From assembly GCA_009760855.2 (NCBI GenBank), contig WPIO01000032.1, positions 657,501 through 721,500 of the forward strand: a DNA stretch of 64,000 nt, read 5' to 3'. The notes under the pieces were generated by a model, which saw nothing but the letters and a program-made list of their open reading frames with translations, did not search any database and had not been told where the DNA came from. Positions 20,540 to 33,099 of the stretch are shown one piece after another. The position numbers were made by a program, and so were the translations under genes. Numbering within the stretch: the first letter of the stretch is position 1; every line of letters begins with the position of its first letter. Source of the stretch: Cristatella mucedo (lineage: Eukaryota; Bryozoa; Phylactolaemata; Cristatellidae).

Positions 20540-23500
20540 TTCAATTGAAATTGCAAACCTAACCAGATGAGCGAGCTACCTGGCCAACATTTCTATAACT
20601 GCCGAGGAAACAAACCGAATTGAACGCTTTCGAAAAGCGTGAATGCAGCAGAATACTCAAATCTTTGTGGTTGTACGCCCAGCCAACGATGTCTTTGGAA
20701 CAGCCCAGCATTTACCCTAACCGAGCATGTGGATGACAGCTGCCCAGGCTAGACCAATTCATTGACACAGTAGGCAAGCCACACCATTCATGTTTGATGG
20801 GAGTCAGATGTTGGCCACAGTTTGTCCGGCGAGCCTTTTAGTAGTGCGTTAGATACGATCTCCTGGCTGGGAAATTGGCTCTCCATTCTTCGCTCTGACT
20901 TCCTTGCTCGCTTGCTCTTACTTACCAATAGCAAGTTACTGGATTATTCGATGCCCATCTAGCATCTACTTCGAGATCAATCAACGGTGTGCTGAACCCC
21001 TGGAACCGGCAAACTGCAGTGTCAGTGCATACGCTAGACCGAAGATTTCCCAATAATTTGCAAGACTAGATCCTGAGGTCGTGAGGAGTGGCGGTGGATC
21101 GGCAGCAGCCTCCCAACCTGGAATCAGCTCACCTCTAGGCACGAGGTCCTACGGTCGGCAGGCAGTGTGGCTGCATCAAAAGCGCTCATATTGACTCTTA
21201 CCGTCGTGCCCCAATCCTTGCAAACAAGAATGAATGTGCAAGACAACACTGAGTGCTTGCACGGAGGCGATAATGACGGAAGAGCCAGGCAATAATTTAC
21301 CACAAATTCCGCCAGCTAGTAACAAAGCTCCCACGACACTTGCATCGGCCTTTCATCGCGTGTCCAACCTAGCCATCCCGTTCATCTTTGAAATAAACTT
21401 AAGGTTGGCTGATTCACCAGGCTCGTTTATATAGCGGCATAAGAGTGCTGGCAGCCATCACCGGCCTGCAGCGGCCTAAAAAGGATTGCCAGCCGAGCGA
21501 GTCGAAGCCATGACCTGAAACGAGCTGTGGCTATCAACGCAACACAGAGACAGACAATAAATCCTCACTATCATCGTAACTCGGTGCCTCGTAACACATA
21601 ATTTTATTACTACACTGAAAATTGCCAAACATGACACCTTGCCTGCTTAAAGCAATGTCATTGACAGCATAACCACATAGCCCTTCATTGCACCAGAGCG
21701 CCAGAGCAGCGGCAGTGCATTGCAATTGTCACATTTTTCCTCGAGCAGAAACCATCAGCAGTATTGTCACTGTCAATTAAAGTGGCTTATCAAGCATCGG
21801 AGCCGCCGACCGTAATCTGAATTGTTTGGACAGTAGCAGTCTTGATGCAAGTTACGACAGTATTAGGCACCACCTTGGCCTAACTGGCATAGGCACAACG
21901 ACCAATATGTTACTAATATCAAGTCAGTCAAAACTAGATTACCATATACCTGTACAATCTTAACAGCCATTTCTATGCTGTCGTATAGAATCATTATCTT
22001 TGGCTTTTCAAACCGTGTCTCGGGCTTTCGATGTTACCCAGCGGAGCTTTAACTATGACCTCCAGCTGTGCTACACCGGTCACCTTAAATTGGCCTTTAA
22101 CATCATCTTGATAATCAGCTGTAAGTTAAAAACTTCTTCCGTCGTTTGAAAATTTAACTTCAAAACGTGTAGCTGTCGAAGATTTATTTTTAGCCCACTA
22201 ATTGTTGGCTATAACGTTTACGGTAGATTTATCACTAACATTCTCTTCATTCGTCGACTTACATCTGCATTCACGGTAGCCACAACCTTCACAATGATCC
22301 TATTAAAATATGCTGTTAAGTGGCACTCGGATGCCAGTACTGCCTTGGATGGCCTCGGATGCAGCACGGCCAGTGCGTGTAATCGGAGTCCGCGTAAGGA
22401 CAGGATAATTCTATTTGTTCATTACCTTAGTATTGATTAAGCTCATCATTAAATTTTTATGAAATTAAGCATGAGATTTTTCTGAATCTGAAAGTCACGC
22501 ATTTCATTCAACTAATTTATCTTTCAAACACTCAAAATCATGGCATAATCATGCAAGGAAAAGAAAAAAACATCCTCCCGGCTAAAGTTTACCAACATAT
22601 TCTCCGACGATAGGACTAGCTCAAGGCAAGATGATTGATAAGTGTCCTCAGCAATTATCTAACACTTCCGACATCAAATGTGGCAAACTGAATGTGGCGG
22701 CTTCCACATCCAAGAAGAACTAGGCCCCACAGGCAGCGCTCATAGCTGTGCTAGTCTTAGCAGACGCTAGACCAATACCGGCATAGCCCGTAGGGGCAAT
22801 GGCGGCTAATAGCTTATACATATATGCAGCTCCGATGCATGCAGGTTCACCAACGAAAGTAGCTGAACACATCAGCAAGAGAGGATGCCCACACTTTATA
22901 ATATCAAGTCCTTGTCCATAGCTTGGAGAATTACATTTGTCACCGACGGAGGGTTACAGGCACCTAACAGGAACCACGATGCACACTAACTCTGGTACAG
23001 CTCAGATGCCTGGAGTATGACTCAGCTCGACAGCCTACGAGCAACAAGCTGAATGCTTACTACATTGCGTCGCTTTTTTTGCTTCCTAGCCACAGATTGC
23101 CGCATAACCGTTCACTGGCCATTATAGTCCAAGCACTGTGAATAGCGAATGTAGTGGTAGTATTGGATGGCTTAGAATGCAGCCGTTTTATTATTTTTAA
23201 GTGCCCAAGATGAGACGGGTCACCTCTCCCCGCCCCGCCCCCACGGAGATGTGTCATATGTGCTCCCTGATTATACCACGACCCAAGGGATTCCAAACTC
23301 TCAATCAAGATCTCTGCTTGAAGAGTTAAAATTCCAGGACCTAATGAAGCGAAAATTGTTTAAGCACATTGCCTAGTTCTGAGGAATAATGTTACAGCGT
23401 GAGCGTATTCAAACAAGCCTATTTATCCACTGATAACGCCTTCAGGGCCTCTGTGCTTACTGGACAATCGAACGAGGTGCTTGCTAATGAGGATACGAGC

Positions 23501-23990
23501 TATAGGGCCAGCTTGCCCAGACGTCCAATTGGTCTCGCTAGCGCGACCCCAATCACTTTCCGCGGGCCAGCCCAACTGTAGCGCCTTGCTGGCCTTGGCT
23601 TAATTTTAGCCCGAACAAGAGCTGTTCGGCGGCGGGCAAGAACTCCTTTGTCCTGGAGCAGGGAGCCAGAGAGGAGCGCCAGTGCGGTTAGAGAGCGAGC
23701 GAGAGGCGAGCCAAAGAGCTAGCCAGGAAGCTCTGAGACCAGCGGTGGCGATTCGGTCTTTAGAATTGGTCTGATATCCGTGGGAGCTGCTGATTGATGT
23801 TGGCTGGCCTGTCAACCTCGGCCATAACTCTGTCCAAAAAGAATCGTCTGGAACCTACTCGGCATTCAAGCTGGACAGAGGTGCCCTTCCAGTGGCCTAG
23901 TGGCGGTATTAATTCCTTACCGTAAGGGGCCACGGTGTCGAACCCAATACCACACTAAGCTCTTTCCCCATTGTCTCAGCTGGGTATCTA
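20540..23990. other. Unassigned stretch
   Basis: About 3.4 kb without a recognisable gene or repeat. A GC-rich patch near 23.22-23.26 kb and purine-rich DNA near 23.63-23.73 kb stand out only by composition. Open frames are short. Confidence 0.45.
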
Positions 23991-24052
23991 AGAGTCGAGC
24001 GACGCTCACTCTTGGTCTTTTGTCCGGCTTCTCTCTCCGGCTTCGCTCCCTT

Positions 24053-24655
24053 TTGGCTGGGCTGCCAAAGAAAGCTATTATGCCACTACAGCTGACTATG
24101 AATATGGCTGCAAGGCTGGTCTTCAAGTCCCAGCGGTTTGAGCACGTGTCACCTCTGCTGAAAGAGCTAGGATGGTTGCCGGTTGAGCAAAGGATACAGA
24201 GCAAAGTTCTTACGCAGACCCACAAGGCCCGCCCCGGCTTGGCTCCTTCGTACCTAGCTGAACTGCTGCATCAGTTTCAGCCTGTTCGCGCCCTCAGGTC
24301 CTGTGTGGACAATAAATTAGCTGTCCCATTCCTCCGCTTAAAGACAGTTGGCGACAGAAGCTTTAGCTCTGCAGGTCCTAGACTGGAACTCGCTTCCGCA
24401 ATTCTTACGCAACGACAACTACTCTCCAACTGCCGACTATGGCACATCTTTTTCAGCGGTCCTCAACTGCTCTCCAGACTCTGCTATGCTTCCCACTTTC
24501 TCTTTGTTGCGTGAGACGAAGTCTGTTGGCCACCAAATGCGTACCGAAAGCCGCTTAGGCTGTGAGTGCACTATAGAAAACTCTCCTGCGTAACACCCAC
24601 ATGGTCTTTATGACTTTGTGGAGTTACTGACGGAGATACATTACATTACATTCGA
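24053..24655 (+). mobile_element. LINE-B 3' end (second LINE family, CATTA tail)
   Basis: A translated stretch from about 24060 reads GLPKKAIMPLQLTMNMAARL, then LLKELGWLPVEQRIQSKVL, GLAPSYLAELLHQFQPVRAL and DRSFSSAGPRL. That is the C-terminal end of an L2/CR1-type reverse transcriptase ORF. A shared untranslated tail follows (GAAAGCCGCTTAGGCTGTGA) and ends in ACATTACATTACATT. It differs from the abundant L2 copies in both protein and tail. Another copy is at 50.39-51.02 kb. The frame is lost near 24390, where the last codons run out of register. Confidence 0.88.
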
Positions 24656-24659
24656 CACC

Positions 24660-25390
24660 GTCGGACTCGTTTCTCTGAAAGCGAGGGAGGAGGGCGGGCT
24701 GTTCGCCGGCGATTGACGGGACAGGACGAGACAGCGCTAGGAGGATTTGGTGGACTCCGAATACGGTCGTATCGCACCCAAGCTAGCATTTTGCGTTTCT
24801 TTTGTGTTTAAAGTGTTCGCGCTCGCACGTGGTCCCGGCATAAAGATTTGCTGGTGCGAGCTAAACGTAGTTGGTATGGTGTGAGATATTCCGTTGGTTC
24901 GTGCTCCTTTGTCTATTTGGGCCGTTATGCAGGGAGCCTAAGTGTGGAGACGTGTTTCCTCCGCAAGAGTGCTTGCGCTGTCGAGAGCGTGTGGGGAGTG
25001 TGGAGGTAAAACTGAGTTAGACGCGCACCGACTTTGTGCGCTTGCGAATTAAGCTCAGTAAAGTCCCCAATTTGTGTGTCTCGCTTTCCAATTCACGCCG
25101 TGGACTCACGACCCCCTTTAGTAACGATAAGTAGGTCAGCGCCAGAAATGCTCGTTTCGTGGCGCCCAGCTTATTGCGCGTATGCGCGCACCGAACTGCA
25201 TTAGGCGCTAGGTTACGCCGCTAGGTAAGCGGCAGGTCAATCCTACTCCGCCGAGCCTTCGGCGTTACACGACCGTGGAGGATGATTTTCCAGTTTTCAC
25301 GCCCAACTAAGCTCAGGTTAGCAGTTTTTCTTCCGTAAACATTCCTCGAAAACGTTCTATTGCGTCCGCTTTACGGACACCTAATTTATT
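24660..25390. other. Unassigned GC-richer stretch after LINE-B
   Basis: GC-rich, CpG-containing DNA without a long open frame and without similarity to other parts of the window. It could be a promoter, an old repeat or intergenic DNA. Confidence 0.4.
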
Positions 25391-25394
25391 TGCC

Positions 25395-25560
25395 TGCTTC
25401 CGACTATGGCATATTCTTTCCAGCCGTCTTGAGGGGCTACGTTCATGTTACTCACTACCTCAACTGCTCTCCTGATTCAGCTACGCTTCTCACTTTCTCT
25501 GTGTTATGTAAGATAAAGTCAGATCAGCCGCTCAGATTTTGAGTGCACTAGGCAAAAGTC
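25395..25560 (+). mobile_element. LINE-B 3' fragment
   Basis: CTTCCGACTATGGCATATTC, TCAACTGCTCTCCTGA and CACTTTCTCTGTGTTATGTA match the distal 160 bases of the LINE-B copies. The CATTA tail is missing. Confidence 0.8.
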
Positions 25561-25684
25561 AATAGTGTACCATCCAATAGTTTGTGTGGTACCGTTGGAT
25601 TACAGACGTAAATACGTAGACAAAGACTCGCACGTATGTATCTCCATCTAAGAGTTCGCACTTCAGTCGTTTGTCAATGCCGAT

Positions 25685-25685
<1 letters not shown>

Positions 25686-25759
<74 letters not shown>

Positions 25760-25943
25760 TCTCTCTCTCTTTCATTCTCTTTCACTCTCGCACCGCTCTC
25801 TCTCCCCCTCTCTCTTTTTCACTCTCGAACTCTCTCTCCCATACTCTCATTTTCTCTCTCTCTCGCTCTTTCTTTCATTATTTTCCCTCTAAGCCTCTTG
25901 CTTAATTTCTTTTTTTTTTTTTTTTATTTCTCCCCATTCATAT

Positions 25944-26015
<72 letters not shown>

Positions 26016-26036
26016 TTCTCGTTCTCTCCATCTCTC
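25686..26036. repeat. (CT)n microsatellite with poly-T
   Basis: Two long (CT)n runs separated by T-rich and CTTT-rich sequence. Pyrimidines lie on the + strand. Confidence 0.95.
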
Positions 26037-26235
26037 TCTGTCAATTACTACTAAATCTTGCTACGATTCTCGCTTAAATGAGTTTTACGCTGCGGCTCGC
26101 TAAATTCTATGCGAAAGATCAATGACCTTTCTCATTGAATCAGGAATGGATAGGCGAGAACTTTCGTTTTACACCGTGAACAGTTGTCTCGCTTTGAAGA
26201 ACAGAAACATCTGACTGATGGAAAATACACACTTC

Positions 26236-26735
26236 ACGATAATAGTGACGATAATAATAAAACTAATAATAAAAATGCACTTGATGAAGCGCCCTCAGAG
26301 AACTTAATCTCTTTCTAGGCGCTTTACATTTGCTGCAAAGGGAAATGCAATTGAATGGTAAGTAAAATCATGCTTGAAAAACAAACAAAATGAATAACAT
26401 GGTTAGGGGTGACATGCACAGGGTCAGCAAGCAAATGTGGTTAGTGGCAGCGCGAAACAGTGTCAGCACGCATAAGCACATCAAGGACGAATCACAGGGA
26501 CCCACAAAATGCTGTCCTAAATAGGTGTGTTTTTAAGTTCCTTTTAAATGTGGTCAGGTCAGGGGATGTTCTGACGCAGGTCGGGAGGGAGTTCCAGGCT
26601 TTGGGAGCATACGAACTAAATGCACGGTCTCCAAAGGATTTGAGGTTTGTACGAGGTAGTTGGATTCCGAAAAGCGGGTGGTTCGATGCTTGACCTGATA
26701 AGGAGTATGTCGGAGAGATAGGCTGGATGATGCAG
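26236..26735 (-). mobile_element. L2-clade LINE 3' end, antisense
   Basis: About 500 bases matching the L2 tail and the last 80 codons of the reverse transcriptase ORF ([19 protein letters not shown]). Close to the young copies but with a short internal deletion near 26660. It stops in the region encoding LLADLHW-proximal sequence. Confidence 0.88.
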
Positions 26736-26749
26736 AGCAATCAGCCTCC

Positions 26750-28340
26750 ACGGATGATCATTCAGGAAACTACAGATTATATATCCATTCTTATCTAGGC
26801 ATTACTCAAATCGGCTCCTCCGATTGTTTACTCGACTACGAACGACACACTAACGCTACCCGTTACCATAAATCTGGACCAACTGAGCGATGAGATCTTG
26901 GACCAGCTCAACCCTTTGTCTATACCAAATACACACACTAGGCTATGAGCTATCAAACCTCTACTATGGCTGCGTGACTGTGCGGCTGATCACACCCCCA
27001 TGCTATCTTTAGGGAAACTGCAAATGGGAGAAGTTGCGACATTATATTGGTACGCGAGAGGCTCAAGGCAGCAGGGATTCTCGTGCTGTGCAAATAAAGG
27101 CTTGTCCGTACTACCGCGGTATCTTTTTACAATACCTGAATGAATATCAGTTGGTGCGTCAAAAGCTGTTTTCTGAGATATCTTACTCTTGTCTAGATTG
27201 ATCAGTTGACATTCGCCGCTTGACAGAGGCGACGGCCGAGTATCCCTACCATATTGAAAATTCGTCACATATTTAGGGCGCCAAAAGTACGGAAATAAAT
27301 TAAGATCAGTCTCAAACATGTGGCCGAGTATCCCTACCATATTAAAAATTCGTCACATATTTAGGGCACCAAAATTACGGAAATAAATTAAGATCAGTCT
27401 CAAAACATGTAACACTATTTTTCTTCAATATCTCCCAGCGGCCCTCCAAAATCCAACTGACACTGACGTCTCCAGATTAAAAACTGCCACCTGAACGCCT
27501 CAAAGTTGATGCTAGCTGAGTCGCAACTCTTGCCCTCATACGTCCATCGTCAACCTTCAGGCCCACTTGTAAGAACTTTATAGTCATTAGTAAGGAGACG
27601 ATTCATTTGCCATCTGAAGTACAGTCAGCTCCCGACTTGGGAAATAGACAGGTACGGGAAAAAATGACGTAATTCGAACGTGCATTAGTATAAAATGGTA
27701 TACAGTACGTTCTACCACGATAAGTTCGGACGCTGTTTGACATCTTTTACTCCCAATTGTTTGATGCATTGTCAAAACTACTGACCACGCTCAGATTTTG
27801 ACAGTTTTCTTAAATACATTTATATTTTCAATTTTTTGCCTGATCATAGTCGAGTTCGTTGCGCCGACTTTTCTTTAGTCTAGCTGTCGTAAGTCGGTGG
27901 TTGATTGTATCAGCACCATAGATATCGATGCTTCCCTTAGTGGTGCCAGTTGGGGTAGCCCAATTGCTGCTGAGCGGATCGGGACAACAATGGCGATAAA
28001 TAAACTAATTCGCTGTGCAAGCACTTTTTAACCCGAAGCATCAGGATTTCAGGCTTTGATTGAGCACCTCAGTGTTAGATACTGCATATTATGCTGCATA
28101 TTCACTGTCTGCCTACTGTTAATCGCCTGGTAGTTGTCACGATTGCACAGACAGACTTTATCTTCATAGCGGTGGTTAATAAAGTTGCTCATATCATGTG
28201 ATTCATTTGCACTAAAAATTCGGCGGGACTCTAATTACTGCCTATAGCATCTACCGTGCAGAGCTGCTTTAACGTATGTGGCAGTGACTCGGGCAGACTC
28301 CTAGTATCTTAGGCGGTTAAAATTCAACACTATTTATTTT
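26750..28340. other. Unassigned stretch with one tandem duplication
   Basis: Apart from the 88-bp duplication at 27234-27410 I see no recognised element. A 116-codon - strand frame at 26990-27340 overlaps the duplication and does not stay open in the second copy, so it is probably not coding. Confidence 0.45.
27234..27410. repeat. Tandem duplication, two 88-bp units
   Basis: Units start at 27234 and 27322 (GGCCGAGTATCCCTACCATA) and differ at only a few positions plus one inserted A. Confidence 0.92.
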
Positions 28341-28344
28341 AATT

Positions 28345-29155
28345 AAATTTTTAATAATAACGCATGAGATATAGCACCCTCAGAGAACTCAATCTCGTAC
28401 TTGGCAATTTAAGTTTGCTGCAAAGTAATCACGATCGAATGGCTAGCGGTAGCACGCTCAATAGACTACAACGATAACATGGCAATAAGAATAACATGGG
28501 GCGACAATAACAATAACATGGGGCGACATGCAGAGGGTCAGCATGCCAGTTTGGTTAGTGAGAGCATGCGCAGCATCAGCACGCATCAGCACACAAAGGA
28601 CGAATCACAGGGACCCAATAAATCCTGAGGTAAGTAGATGCGTTCTTAGTTCCTTTTTAAATGCAGTCAAGTCATGAGATGCCGCGATACGAGGCGGGAG
28701 TGAGTTCGAGGCTTCGGGAGAACTAAAGACACGGTCTCCAAATTATTTGAGGTTTGTACGCTGCATAAGTAAACAGTTATATTCCAAAAAACGGGTGGTA
28801 CGATGCTTAGCCTGTTGGGAGAGTAGATCTGATAGGTAGGCTGGAGTCAACGAATGAAGGAAACTAAAAGTGAATGACAAAACCTTAAAGAAGATGCGTT
28901 GCTTGACTGGGAGCCAGGGCAGGTCAGCGAGAAGTGGCGAGATGCAGCAGCTGTGACGCTCATGAAAGACAAGCCCAGCTGTAGAGTTCTACCAGCTGTA
29001 GGTGTCAGAATGGACAGGCCGGTAGACCAGCAAGCAGTGAGTTACAGACTTCAAGATGAGAGGTCACAAATGCATGGACCAGCTTAGATGTGATATCCCT
29101 GTCTAAAAGAGACCGAATTTTAGCAATGTTATGAAGCTGAAAGTAGGCACAATTT
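28345..29155 (-). mobile_element. L2-clade LINE 3' end, older antisense copy
   Basis: Tail block CACCCTCAGAGAACTCAATC followed by the reverse transcriptase C-terminal region up to the TTAGCAATGTTATGAAGCTG segment. There are more differences from the young copies than at 26.2 kb, and the reading frame is broken. Confidence 0.85.
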
Positions 29156-29339
29156 GACCACTTTGCACCTCAAGCTGCTCCGCTTCAGTCTCTACTGGTT
29201 ACTAGCGAGTCACGAGAATACTGAGATAAACTTCTATGCACTGCAATATAGCTACAATTTTCACAATAAAATTAAGAAAACATCGATATAGACTACAAAT
29301 TAAACAAACTGGCATTACCAGTTCACCTGCCCAATTTCA

Positions 29340-31040
29340 TGTAATGGCCCGCTTTTGTGCTATGGCCTACAATTTCTCACGTCAGCCAGCCTTTTAAAAA
29401 TTTTTAAAGACAACAGTGATGCCATCTCCACAAAATGAAAATTTTGCGACGGTGATTTTGATTCCAAATGAGGGAGAAAATAATTTCAAGTTTACCTCAT
29501 AAAATCTTATTGAGCTCTCATTCTCATTCTATGGTTTCGAATAAGTCACGGCCTAATAAAAATTCTAAGCATTCAATCTCAATAAAGCTGCGATTTTTCT
29601 TACAAAAATCTTTGCACAACTGCATTTCAGATTTCTACTTATAAAAAACACTGTTGCACGTTGGCCACCAGATTTCAAGCGATTGATATAGGACGTTCTT
29701 ACGCTATGGCCGTTAATGACCTGATCTCCATAGCAGCCTTAAATAACTGAACTGCCATATAGCTCCCATTTCCACGGAGAGCCTCGCGAAACTGTGGCTT
29801 TAATTGAAAATGAAAGAAAATAGGGTCCTAGATTTAATCCATCCGTTTTCAAGCGATTGCTCTTGTGCCTTCTCATGCTGTGGCCTCGGATGATTGTTTC
29901 CCTTTGCAGCAAATGCAAAGCGCCTAGAAAGAGATTGAGTTCTCTGAGGGCGCTTTATCAAGTGCATTATTATTGCTATTATTATTATCCTTCCCAGCCA
30001 GCCTCCATCGCAGCTTCATCGAACCTCGATGCAGCTGCGGCTTCCACAATAAGCATCTCCCTCTCCCGCTGCAGTGTTGATCTAACTTTATAAAAAACAC
30101 TATTCCGCTTTTACATGCAAAACGTAATGAATGCAATTACCCACCTGCCTGCTCACACAACGATCTTTAATGGTCTGGACCACCGTGGAATGTCCACAAA
30201 GCGATTGAGCTTCCATTCTCGTAGTAGGTGACGTGCAATTGCGGTTTTGATTCCAAATTATATGACAACAGTGTCACGAATTTACTGATAATATTTCGTG
30301 CGATTGCACTTGTACGTTAGCATGCTGTGACCTCAGATGGTCTGCGAGGTGTACTTTTCGTTTTGAGTTACTGTGCTTTCCTACGGTCTGCACTGGCCCA
30401 GGCCAGCAGCCTCATTACGTAATCGGACTGCTATGCAGCTGCCATTTTTACTATGAGAGTTGCACAAATGGGCTTTGGATTACACATTATTGAAAACAGT
30501 GTTCCGAATTTACTAACCAATTTATTTTAATTGAGCATGCACGTTCTCAGGCGATGGCCTCCAACGGTCCGGGCCGCGTACAATGTCGAACATTGATGCA
30601 GTTGCCATTTGCTTAGGAAGCGTCATGCAATTGCGTTTTCAATTCCCTCCCGCAGATGACAATGTTGTATTTTTTCTAACCAAAGCTCGCGGCATAGTGC
30701 ATGGGCACCTCTCACACCGGTTTTTCTAAGCAGAAATCAAAATCGAAGCTGACCAAAGCTTTTTGTGGAAGTTGCACCTTCATTGGAGTTCCAATTTTTG
30801 GGCTGTCACTTGAAGGGAACATCCGAGGCCATAAAATGAGAACGCCCACGCACGATAGCATGCAATTTGCTTAGTGAACTTGGCTTACGTCTAACTAAAG
30901 TTATGAATCAAAATCGCAGTTAAGCGAAGCATTTTGTGGAAATGGTAGCTGTATTGCCTTTCAAATGTGTAAAGAGGCTGGCTGGCGGGAGCCATTTTAG
31001 GCCGTGCACGAGAACGGGCAAGCCCAATTGCCTGAATACA
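29340..31040. repeat. Degenerate tandem array with an inverted end
   Basis: A loosely conserved unit recurs at roughly 170-230 base spacing. It combines GATTTTGATTCCAAAT-like, ACAGTGTTACGAATTTAC-like, AAGCGATTGCACTTG-like and CATGCTGTGGCCTCAGATG-like segments, clearest near 29.45, 29.70, 29.87, 30.25-30.34 and 30.53-30.56 kb. Between about 30.75 and 31.0 kb the same segments appear reversed (CATCCGAGGCCATAAAATGA, AATCAAAATCGCAG). An L2 tail sits in it at 29.9 kb. No long open frame occurs. Confidence 0.65.
29893..29990 (+). mobile_element. L2-like LINE 3' tail fragment
   Basis: TTTGCAGCAAATGCAAAGCG, GATTGAGTTCTCTGAGG and an ATT tail, inserted within the degenerate tandem array. Confidence 0.85.
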
Positions 31041-31132
31041 CGAGAGTAAACCCGTAACACCATTCTGTATAAATCGGTATCAAGACTCTATTTCATACGT
31101 TTATTGTAAGAAATGCAGCTGCATCGCTGTGC

Positions 31133-31252
31133 AGGCCTTCATAGCCCAGGAGGTAAGTTCTCGCTCTTCACGGCTGAGGTCGTGGGTTTGAATCTTGGAG
31201 TGGGCAATCAATTATCTCCAACTGCAAGCGGTGGTGATTGAAATTAAGGATC
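31133..31252 (+). mobile_element. SINE1, sense copy
   Basis: A-box-like CATAGCCCAGGAGG, B-box-like GTCGTGGGTTTGAATC, then GTGGGCAATC and CTGCAAGCGGTGGTGATTG as in the other SINE1 copies. It directly abuts an L2 copy starting at about 31254. Confidence 0.75.
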
Positions 31253-31253
31253 C

Positions 31254-31925
31254 CGACTTGACTTCTGTAACTCGCTGCCTGCTGGCCTACCGGCATGTTC
31301 AATCAGGTGATTACAGCTTGTGAAAAACTCCACAGCTACGCTTGTCTGTCGTGAGCATCGCAGTTGCCACATTACACCACTTCTCGCCGACCTGCACTGG
31401 CTATCAGTCAAGCAACGGATCGACGTCAAAGTTTTCTCGCTCACTTTTAGGTCACTTCCTTCTTTGGCTCCAGCATATATCTCAGATCTACTTCCCCACC
31501 AGGCCAAGCATCGTACCACCCGCTTTTCGGAATCCAACAGTGTACCACTACCTGGTACAAACCTCAAATCTTGTGGAGATCGTGCATTTAGTTCTTATTC
31601 TCCCAAAGCCTGGAACTCCCTCCCGACCTGCGTCAGAACATCCCCTGACTTGATCTCATTTAAAAAATAACTTAAAAACACATCTATTTAGGACAGCATT
31701 TAGTGGGTCCCTGTGATCCGTCCTTCATGTGCTTATGCGTGCTGACAGTGTGCATGCTGCCACTAACCACATTTGCATGCTGACCCTGTGTATGTCACCC
31801 CTAACCACGTTGTTCATGTTGTTTATCATGCATGATATTACTCACGATTCAATCGCGGTTCCCTTTGCAGCAAATGTAAAGTGCCTAGACAGAGATTGAG
31901 TTCTCTGAGGGCGCTTTATCAAGTG

Positions 31926-31958
<33 letters not shown>

Positions 31959-31965
31959 CATTAAG
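31254..31965 (+). mobile_element. L2-clade LINE 3' end, sense copy
   Basis: Starts in the reverse transcriptase region encoding DFCNS and runs through the C-terminal coding part (HITPLLADLHWLSVKQRID, DRAFSSYSPKAWNSLP) to the tail and an (ATT)n end. The frame is open for only part of its length. Confidence 0.9.
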
Positions 31966-32124
31966 GAACTTCAACCGCTAGACAAACTAATCTGTTCAAC
32001 GAGCTAACACTATTGCAGTGTATCCAGTTATTCGTGCGACCCATTACTAGCTAACGTAAGAGCCAGAAGATACACTAACTAACCAAGATAAGCTTGTTCG
32101 TGGCTGGTAGCTCCTGATGATGAA

Positions 32125-32368
32125 GAGATCTCCTTCTTTATGTGCTTACGCGTGCTGATACTGTGCATGCTGCCACTAACCATACTTGCATGCTGACCCT
32201 TCGCATGTCACCCCTAACCATGTTATTCTTGTTGCTTATTGAGCATGCTGTCACTACTGTCACTAATCATTCGATCGTACTTCCTTTGCAGCACATGCAA
32301 AGTGCCTAGAAAGAGATTGAGCTCTCTGATTGTAATATATCAAAGGTATTATTCTTATTATTATTTAC
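32125..32368 (+). mobile_element. L2-clade LINE 3' tail, sense
   Basis: TTTATGTGCTTACGCGTGCTGA through CTAGAAAGAGATTGAGCTC and an ATTATT end. Only the untranslated tail is present. Confidence 0.85.
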
Positions 32369-32374
32369 ATCACG

Positions 32375-33090
32375 CCTCAAGACGGAGTACTTGCGGCAGG
32401 TGGCTAGACGGCGCACTTCCGCCAAGTGGCAAGATGCCGCAGTGGTGTCTTTCGTGACGGAACTATTATGACTCAGCCAAGCGAGTCCACTGGCGGTGAG
32501 CTGCTCCTACTAGTATAATTGTTTTCTCATCTTTCTTGCTTGACTAATTGAAATTTATCGTCAACGGCTCACAGAAATCGACCCCAAGAGTTGCAAGCAC
32601 AGGTGAGTGCCTGCCTTTCGCATTAGTTGACTTGCGAATAAGCCTGATGTAGCTTTGCGCTGCTGACTAAAAATAAGAATAGTTTAATCTGAGAATGTGC
32701 ATACATGGGTGGTAGCCAGCTTTCAGTAGCAATCCATAGCAGTTATATTCTCATTTAAGCAAATGCTGGTTTCGTCCTAATATTAACAGTGAACACCATC
32801 ATATCTATCATTTTGACACCGTGTCTCACAAAGATAACTGCGAAACAGCAAGAACCTATGCTGCAGCGTTAGTACTGAAGGGAATGCTGCAGTCGAAGAC
32901 CCAGCCGTGGATAAAGCCAAGAGCTATCCTAGCACGACACCGTTCTTTGACAACACTCTAGCCAGTGTCGTAATCAGCAATAATACATTGGTAAGGGACA
33001 ATGCTTACAAGCAGTCCTAGTCTATTAAGAAGCAGCTCAGCCGACCAAATTATTAGCACGAAAATTTGTTAGCATCCTGACAGGACTAAG
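32375..33090. other. Unassigned stretch
   Basis: No recognised exon or element. Confidence 0.45.
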
Positions 33091-33099
33091 TCTCTTTCT

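Noticed and set aside
24660-25390. A possible LTR-like piece, suggested by a TGGCGCCC word near 25.16 kb
   Set aside because: No paired repeat, no polymerase or capsid-like sequence and no clear ends were seen. One short word is not enough.
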